From: an uncultured Corynebacterium sp.
Lineage (GTDB): Bacteria > Actinomycetota > Actinomycetes > Mycobacteriales > Mycobacteriaceae
Assembly (NCBI RefSeq): GCF_946221935.1
Contig: NZ_CAMIGN010000020.1
Span: 1-27,511 of the forward strand
DNA: 27,511 nt
Reading direction: 5' to 3'
Below the pieces are notes generated by a model. That model was not told the origin of the DNA, ran no database searches, and worked only from the letters and a program-made list of their open reading frames with translations. Positions 22,979 to 27,511 of this stretch are shown in pieces (within the stretch, counting starts at the first letter, position 1; every line of letters starts with the position of its first letter). The position numbers were made by a program, and so were the translations under genes.

Positions 22979-25882
22979 CTAGTTTTGTTCGCCCTCTACT
23001 GGGCGAGCAACGCGTTCCAGCGGCTTAGGGCTGAGATCTCCTCCGCCCCGTCCGCTGCGGCGATTCCACAAGAACTTGCCCGCCATGCCGATGCCCAGTA
23101 GGAGAATGCCGATGATCGCTACGCTACGCGTGGAAAGACCGGGGACGGACTGCACGCGCAGCTCCACAGGATCTGAAATGCGGGTGCCCTCCTGCAGATC
23201 CGCAGTTCCGTCCTGTTTCGTCGTCGCCAGCCATAAAGAGAGGTTGACCTGCTGGGATGTGTCCGCGATATCTGTGGTCAGCGACCAAGTGATGGAGCCC
23301 TTCGCCGGGATCATCGGCGAGGCCGTGGAATCCACATGAACGGTGACATCCGTGTTGGCGTCAGAACGATAATCAACCTCGGCCGTCACAGGCAGGGGCA
23401 GTCCGTTGCGCGCAACGACAAGCAACGGTGAGGAATCGGAGGTGCGGGTGAAGACGTTGCCCGGTGGCAGCAGAGAGATCGAACGGCGCAATTGCGTGGT
23501 GACCTGCTCCACACGACCTAGCTTGGTGCTGAGTTCCCCACGCTGCACTTCGGCATAGTGGCGTTCACGCTTGCGATAAGTGGTTACGCCACGCAGCAAA
23601 TCGGCAAACAATGGGCTGGTGAAGCCCTCGCGGGTCAGCGCAATCGCGGAATCGTTCTGCATAAAGAGCGTTAGCTCCCGCAGCTTGCGGGTCGCATCCG
23701 TCAGGGTGTTGAGATATGGCGAAGAGTACTCGCCAGGGTCGGTGTATGGCACCGTCGTGGTGCCAGAAGCCACCCGGGCAATGTCGATACCCCGGGGTTG
23801 TACGGCCTCCGGCAGCGGCGCGGGACGAGCAGAGCTGTTCTCCAGATGCTGGCTGATCGTCTGTAGGAAGTCGGCTGCTTGGGTCTTATTGACGGACCAT
23901 GCAGCGGGCGGGACGGCCAAGGTGGGACGCCCGGAGTCGAGTTCCAGATCCAACACAGCCTGAGCCGTGGCGAGACGGGAAGCGGAACTGTCGTCGCTGA
24001 GGTTAAAGCGCAGCTCAGGGTTTGAATAAGCCGCAACTTCCGGGTGCTCGCCCAGTGCCTTGAGCACCGTGCCAAGATCCGCGGAATACGTCAGGGCGGT
24101 AGCGGTAGCAGAGGTGCTTCCACTCTTGAGGGTCGCGCCGGGAAGATTTACAAGGCGGTGGTTCCATGCATTGTCCTCGGTGCTCGGCTGCTGGTGTTCG
24201 TTGGGCTGCTGGCCGGGCTGGCCGGACTGGTCGGGCTGGCTGGACTGGTCGGGCTGGTTCGGGTCAGCCGCGGACGTTGCCTCCGGCGGCAACGCCGGGG
24301 ACTCGACGTTGACGGTATTCTCCGCCACCAGCGCAGTGACATGCCCAGCAGATGGAATAGCCGGTTCGCCTTGCACGGTCTGCTCAAAGCGTCGCGATTC
24401 GTCGGACTCCACAGGCTGCGCGCCTTCCGGCGACTTGCTGATGCCCGCCGCCAGAATCTTCTGCGCCTCCGGGGACACGTAGCCAGCATCGGGAATCACC
24501 ACGTTCTGCGTCGGCACCACACCCAGGATTCGTTGGATTACCCCGGCACCCATGCCGAGCCCACGCACTCGGAGCCAGTCAGAATTGACCCGTCCCAAAG
24601 CGTTAATGTCAGCCCCCGCATAGGGCAATGCCACCGAGCAGTTTCCCTGCACGACTTCCCGCAGGTCAGCAATCCATTTCTTCGCATCTGCATTGCCGGG
24701 CATGTGCTGGGCGTTGATGTCTTTGCCGCCTAAAATCTCGTCCCAGGAGTCGCGCAGACGTTTCTGTTCCTCTACCGGGTCGGGTGTGCGCTCGCCCACG
24801 AAGTAACCCTCTGCCAGCCGGTTCACGGTATCCAGCAGCTCCGGATCGATCGCAATACACGTCGCCTGCTTGAGTTTCTTCGACTTCGCTTCACGGTAGG
24901 CATCCAGCAGGCCACGCAGTCTGCCGCCCTCGGCGACCTCCTTGGCCAGCACGTCCTTTGTGACAAACGCGGGCCGGCGCTTGGGCGCGTCACCCGTCTG
25001 TCCGGCCGCCATATACGTAGGCCCGGCCAGCGGATATACGACGGTCACCGGAGAGCTGGGCTGTTCCTCCGTTCTTTTTGACGCCCCCACGCTAAGAGTG
25101 GTGCGCGCCACCGCCAGGTACTGCACACCCCCTTCGTCGGCAGCTTCCGGGTTCGTATCCTGACCACTTAGGCTAAACAACAGGGGATAAGCGCCGGGTT
25201 CACGAAAAGCGTCTGCGGGAATGCTGAGCGGTTGAGCCGAGGAGGCGTCATCAGAATCAGCGGATCCAGCCTCTCCTGCAGTTTTTCCTGCAGCTTTTCC
25301 GACAGGCAACGAGATCTTGATTTCGCGAGTCTCGCCGGGGCTGAGGGTGCCTTCGAGTTGTAAAGGCTGGCTGCTGAGGGAGTATTCGCCCTGGTTAGCG
25401 AGCTGTGCGACGCGGACTTCGGCGGCGGTAGCAGCCGTGCGATAGTACAGCGTGAGCGAGAGGTTGCTCAGGGCGTGCGAGCGGTCATTGCGGATGCGCA
25501 GGGTGTAGATCTGGTTGGCGGAGCTGCTGGGATTGCTCGACGCACTTGGGTTGGTTTGATCGGCTGGAGCGGTGTCGATACCTGTGATCTCCAGGTTCAC
25601 GTCCTGTTGCGGGTCTGTCGCACGGGCCAGCGGATTGGCCCAGTAGGTATCGTCGCGAGCCTCGGGGTTCATCGGATCCGGGGCGGTGGTGGGTTGTGAC
25701 CGGTTCGCGGAGTCCGCTCCTTGGGCTGCAGATTCGGCGCCTTGGGCTGAGGTGTGGGTGGCGGGAGCCGAGGTGGCGTCAGAAATAGGGTTCGCAACTG
25801 CCGGGGCGACCGGGAGGGCGGAGAGTCCGCAGAGCGCGACAGAAACACCAAACGCCATGCAGGCATGGGGGAATCTAGACAT
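22979..25882 (-). CDS. DUF6049 family secreted/membrane-anchored protein (Rv3909-like)
   Basis: Large extracytoplasmic protein of unknown biochemical role, always encoded just upstream of murJ in this order, which suggests a link to cell-envelope assembly. The ATG at 25882 has AAAGGTGAG upstream and gives 967 residues. The frame also allows a GTG six codons earlier. A signal peptide is clear (MSRFPHACMAFGVSVALCGL, with likely cleavage after APAVA). Residues about 105-210 resemble an Ig-like domain (YTLRIRNDRSHALSNLSLTL). Near residues 545-575 is a tandem PDQSSQPDQSGQPGQQ repeat. A C-terminal membrane segment (SVAIIGILLLGIGMAGKFL, about 919-938) is followed by a basic cytoplasmic tail. No catalytic motif is recognised. 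Confidence 0.82.
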   Translation of the reverse strand: MSRFPHACMAFGVSVALCGLSALPVAPAVANPISDATSAPATHTSAQGAESAAQGADSANRSQPTTAPDPMNPEARDDTYWANPLARATDPQQDVNLEITGIDTAPADQTNPSASSNPSSSANQIYTLRIRNDRSHALSNLSLTLYYRTAATAAEVRVAQLANQGEYSLSSQPLQLEGTLSPGETREIKISLPVGKAAGKTAGEAGSADSDDASSAQPLSIPADAFREPGAYPLLFSLSGQDTNPEAADEGGVQYLAVARTTLSVGASKRTEEQPSSPVTVVYPLAGPTYMAAGQTGDAPKRRPAFVTKDVLAKEVAEGGRLRGLLDAYREAKSKKLKQATCIAIDPELLDTVNRLAEGYFVGERTPDPVEEQKRLRDSWDEILGGKDINAQHMPGNADAKKWIADLREVVQGNCSVALPYAGADINALGRVNSDWLRVRGLGMGAGVIQRILGVVPTQNVVIPDAGYVSPEAQKILAAGISKSPEGAQPVESDESRRFEQTVQGEPAIPSAGHVTALVAENTVNVESPALPPEATSAADPNQPDQSSQPDQSGQPGQQPNEHQQPSTEDNAWNHRLVNLPGATLKSGSTSATATALTYSADLGTVLKALGEHPEVAAYSNPELRFNLSDDSSASRLATAQAVLDLELDSGRPTLAVPPAAWSVNKTQAADFLQTISQHLENSSARPAPLPEAVQPRGIDIARVASGTTTVPYTDPGEYSSPYLNTLTDATRKLRELTLFMQNDSAIALTREGFTSPLFADLLRGVTTYRKRERHYAEVQRGELSTKLGRVEQVTTQLRRSISLLPPGNVFTRTSDSSPLLVVARNGLPLPVTAEVDYRSDANTDVTVHVDSTASPMIPAKGSITWSLTTDIADTSQQVNLSLWLATTKQDGTADLQEGTRISDPVELRVQSVPGLSTRSVAIIGILLLGIGMAGKFLWNRRSGRGGGDLSPKPLERVARPVEGEQN

Positions 25883-25968
25883 TGCGCTCACCTTTTGCAC
25901 GATTACATGCTTACTTAAGTACTTCTATTTAGTACTACTAGTTCTAGCAGTCCGACCTTGTCGATTCT

Positions 25969-26766
25969 TTAGCGTGGCGTGGCACGGCCAGCGTCGGCCT
26001 CTGCGCGGGCGAGATCGGCCAGACTATCGAAAGCCTGCCGGGCAAGGCGACGCTCGTCAGCATACGCAAGGTGTTCGATCAGGCGGTTGACCGGCAACCA
26101 GCGAACCTCGGTGACCTCGGGATCCTCGTCATTGAGGTCACCATCGACATAGCGGAGCAGGTGGTGGTGGACGGTTTTGTGGATGCGGATGCCCTCAGAC
26201 ACGAACCAATAGTCGATGGTTCCAAGGTCTGCGATGACCTTGCCGGCGACGCCTGTTTCCTCCCACACTTCGCGTTCGGCGGTGGCGTGCTGGGATTCGT
26301 CCGGCTCAATGTGGCCCTTTGGCATGGACCACAGCAACCTGCCCCGGCGATCTAGACGGCCGATCAGAGCTACGTAAATCGAAGAAAAGTCGACGTCGCC
26401 GTTGGTCTGCACAGCTTCGGCCAGGCCAGAGAGCACGAGGCCGCCCGCGGAGGTTTCCACGGAAGTCGGCAGGTTGGAGTGCTCGTCGAAGGAATTAGGC
26501 CTTGAGTTGTGGCGACGGTTGTTGGACCCGGAGCCACGTCCGCGTCGCGACTGGTTTTTGCCTTTGCCCTTGTTTTTGTTTTTGCTGGGCTGGTTTCTGT
26601 TGGGCTGGCTGTTATTTGGCTGGTTGTTATTGGAGCCTTTGCCCTGGTTATTGCGGTTGTTTTGGCCTTGGTTTTGGCTTTGGCCGCCGCCGGAGCGCGA
26701 CCTTCTTCTTGAACGGCGGCGCCGGCGGCGGGGCGTGCCGTTTCCGGTGCTGTCGTTTCCACTCAT
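25969..26766 (-). CDS. Nudix hydrolase (MutT4-like) with basic N-terminal extension
   Basis: 265-residue Nudix family pyrophosphohydrolase, by position equivalent to mycobacterial MutT4 (Rv3908). Substrate is unknown. The Nudix box G-x5-E-x7-REVWEETGV is complete (about residues 151-173; it begins GHIEPDE). Residues 1-95 are an unusual tail: Arg-rich at first (RRRRRRSRRRSRSGGG), then Asn/Gln/Lys repeats. It probably binds nucleic acid or is disordered. The ATG at 26764-26766 is the only obvious start. It is the first gene of the leftward Nudix-DUF6049-murJ-sigM-trxB-trxA-cwlM series and divergent from cca, as in mycobacteria. Confidence 0.9.
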   Translation of the reverse strand: MSGNDSTGNGTPRRRRRRSRRRSRSGGGQSQNQGQNNRNNQGKGSNNNQPNNSQPNRNQPSKNKNKGKGKNQSRRGRGSGSNNRRHNSRPNSFDEHSNLPTSVETSAGGLVLSGLAEAVQTNGDVDFSSIYVALIGRLDRRGRLLWSMPKGHIEPDESQHATAEREVWEETGVAGKVIADLGTIDYWFVSEGIRIHKTVHHHLLRYVDGDLNDEDPEVTEVRWLPVNRLIEHLAYADERRLARQAFDSLADLARAEADAGRATPR

Positions 26767-26987
26767 TCTGATAACGATAGCCGGTTAACTGCACAATGTG
26801 GAACTGAATATGTAACCAGCGATGGAGAGGTATCCGCAGGCTGGGTGGTCAACAGTGAGGCCAAATGTCGTTAGAACGGGAATCTGTTATTGACAACCAA
26901 TGTCGACCTTGCATTAGTGCAGGTCAGAGAGTTGCGAATTTTTGGAGATCCGGATTCCGGCTTTCACATTCCTGATCTAGCGACATC

Positions 26988-27042
26988 TGGGACTCGCTTT
27001 GGGACTCGCTTTGGGGCTGTTGTGGGACTGCTTTGGGACTTG
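26988..27042. repeat. Short tandem repeat, about five copies of an 11-12-bp unit
   Basis: TGGGACTCGCTT twice in a row, then TGGGGCTGTTG, TGGGACTGCTT and TGGGACTTG. It lies 25 nt before the -35 of the cca promoter candidate, so copy number may vary between strains and affect spacing. Confidence 0.8.
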
Positions 27043-27066
27043 TGAGGTGTGGAAGCTAGGGGCTGG

Positions 27067-27094
27067 TTGGCTCCGTACCGCGGGCTAGTAGAAT
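27067..27094 (+). promoter_or_regulatory. Candidate cca promoter (leaderless transcript)
   Basis: TTGGCT (27067-27072), 16 nt, TAGAAT (27089-27094). The GTG start of cca lies nine nt after the -10, where transcription itself should start, and no Shine-Dalgarno is seen. Leaderless mRNAs are common in Corynebacterium. Confidence 0.5.
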
Positions 27095-27102
27095 CTGGCA
27101 GC

Positions 27103-27511
27103 GTGACAAACCCCGCCCACTCCCCTTCCAGCAAGCGTCCTGTGCAGTCGGGTGCACAGACCGGTTCAGCACAACAGGAACAGCCAGCCCATCAGGCAAA
27201 GCTGACACACCGGACATACTCGACACACCCGGCACAACAGGAACAGCCAGCCGATACCGCAGCAAATCAGCGAACCATCGACGGCATGCTGCAGGAGGCC
27301 TTCACCTCCCTGCGCGCGCTCGACCGCGACCTGCTGCCACTTACGCAGGCCTTCAACGAGGCCGGGCATAGCCTCTATCTCGTCGGCGGGTCGGTGCGCG
27401 ACGCCCTGCTGGGGCGCCTCTCCCACGACCTGGACTTCACTACCGACGCCCGGCCGCAGGCAATCGTCGATATCGTCACGCCGCGGGCAGAAACCGTATG
27501 GGACACGGGTA
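27103..27511 (+). CDS. cca: CCA tRNA nucleotidyltransferase / poly(A) polymerase family (5' part only)
   Basis: Adds or repairs the 3' CCA end of tRNA; called pcnA in mycobacteria. Only the first 136 codons are present. The class II head domain begins near residue 75, with LYLVGGSVRDALLGR and then HDLDFTTDARP, which holds the catalytic D-x-D. The first 60 residues are polar and contain a duplicated AQQEQPA segment. The GTG at 27103 is chosen because it follows a good -10 by nine nt. The first internal ATG (27283) would give a start closer to that of typical family members. It is divergent from the Nudix gene, as in M. tuberculosis. Confidence 0.88.
   Translation, partial: MTNPAHSPSSKRPVQSGAQTGSAQQEQPAHQAKLTHRTYSTHPAQQEQPADTAANQRTIDGMLQEAFTSLRALDRDLLPLTQAFNEAGHSLYLVGGSVRDALLGRLSHDLDFTTDARPQAIVDIVTPRAETVWDTG
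27169..27252. repeat. Duplicated 21-bp element in the 5' end of cca
   Basis: GCACAACAGGAACAGCCAGC plus C occurs at 27169-27189 and again at 27232-27252, exactly 63 bp apart and in the same frame (AQQEQPA). It suggests recent duplication inside the disordered N-terminus. Confidence 0.85.

Larger units (their letters stand above)
26767..27102. promoter_or_regulatory. Nudix/cca divergent intergenic region
   Basis: 336 nt without a gene. It holds a perfect TTGACA at 26890-26895 with no good -10 at the right distance, a short CCGGA-T-TCCGG palindrome near 26951, a five-copy 11-12-bp repeat (26988-27042), and a likely cca promoter near its right end. Confidence 0.6.

Noticed and set aside
6917..25087. 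GGGGCGTCA as an FtsK-orienting (KOPS-like) sequence
   Set aside because: To the right of oriC most copies lie on the minus strand, pointing back toward the origin, opposite to the polarity expected for such sequences.
26890..26918. TTGACA as a strong promoter for cca
   Set aside because: The -35 is perfect but the bases 16-19 nt on (ATTAGTGC) do not form an acceptable -10, and a better pair lies near 27067-27094.
1..27511. Mobile elements, CRISPR arrays, toxin-antitoxin or defence genes
   Set aside because: No transposase, integrase, terminal inverted repeats, regularly spaced repeats or defence domains were seen; gene order is core-like throughout.

Overview
The window is a chromosomal replication-origin neighbourhood from an actinobacterium, most likely a Corynebacterium. 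Gene order and protein motifs support this: dnaA-dnaN-recF-DUF721-gyrB to the left, rpmH-rnpA-yidD-yidC-rsmG-parA-parB to the right, and the block cca / mutT4-like - DUF6049 - murJ(pseudokinase fusion) - sigM - trxB - trxA - cwlM at the far right. That block is shared by Corynebacterium and Mycobacterium. I cannot name the species. No insertion sequence, prophage, CRISPR array, tRNA or rRNA is visible. This is core-genome DNA, and most of the interest lies in regulatory sites and small lineage differences.

Layout. (1) 1-7315, all leftward: gyrB (3' end cut by the window edge), a DUF721 gene, recF, dnaN, then the origin at about 5000-5584 with a cluster of DnaA boxes, then dnaA. (2) 7316-8054: a 0.74 kb divergent intergenic region with a second DnaA-box cluster upstream of dnaA and the leader of rpmH. 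(3) 8055-15273, rightward: rpmH, rnpA, yidD and yidC (ribosome, RNase P, membrane insertion), a strong terminator, then rsmG, parA, parB, a nitroreductase-like gene and a GNAT-like gene. Five parS sites (10173-14233) are spread through this part, including one inside parB and one at the centre of a perfect 34-bp palindrome. (4) 15247-26766, leftward: cwlM (catalytic residues lost), trxA, trxB, sigM, murJ fused to a pseudokinase, a secreted/membrane DUF6049 protein and a Nudix hydrolase. (5) 27103 to the end: the 5' part of a CCA-adding enzyme/poly(A) polymerase family gene, divergent from the Nudix gene.

How it fits together. DnaA, DnaN, RecF and GyrB start and support replication from the adjacent oriC. 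ParA/ParB with the parS cluster segregate the new origins. RnpA, YidD and YidC serve RNA processing and membrane insertion. The right-hand block couples envelope synthesis (MurJ lipid II flippase with regulatory pseudokinase, CwlM as a likely MurA regulator) to thiol redox homeostasis (SigM, TrxB, TrxA).

The most useful non-gene signals are: an extended DnaA-box module duplicated between oriC and the dnaA promoter; a possible DnaA-trio element; parS sites downstream of the rsmG and parA promoters; a near-perfect GlxR/CRP-type operator upstream of cwlM; an ECF-type (SigH/SigM-like) promoter for trxB embedded in the 3' end of sigM; and an over-represented 9-mer, GGGGCGTCA followed by A-rich sequence. 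I found no clear wholly new biological system. The 9-mer motif is the one signal I cannot explain by known families.
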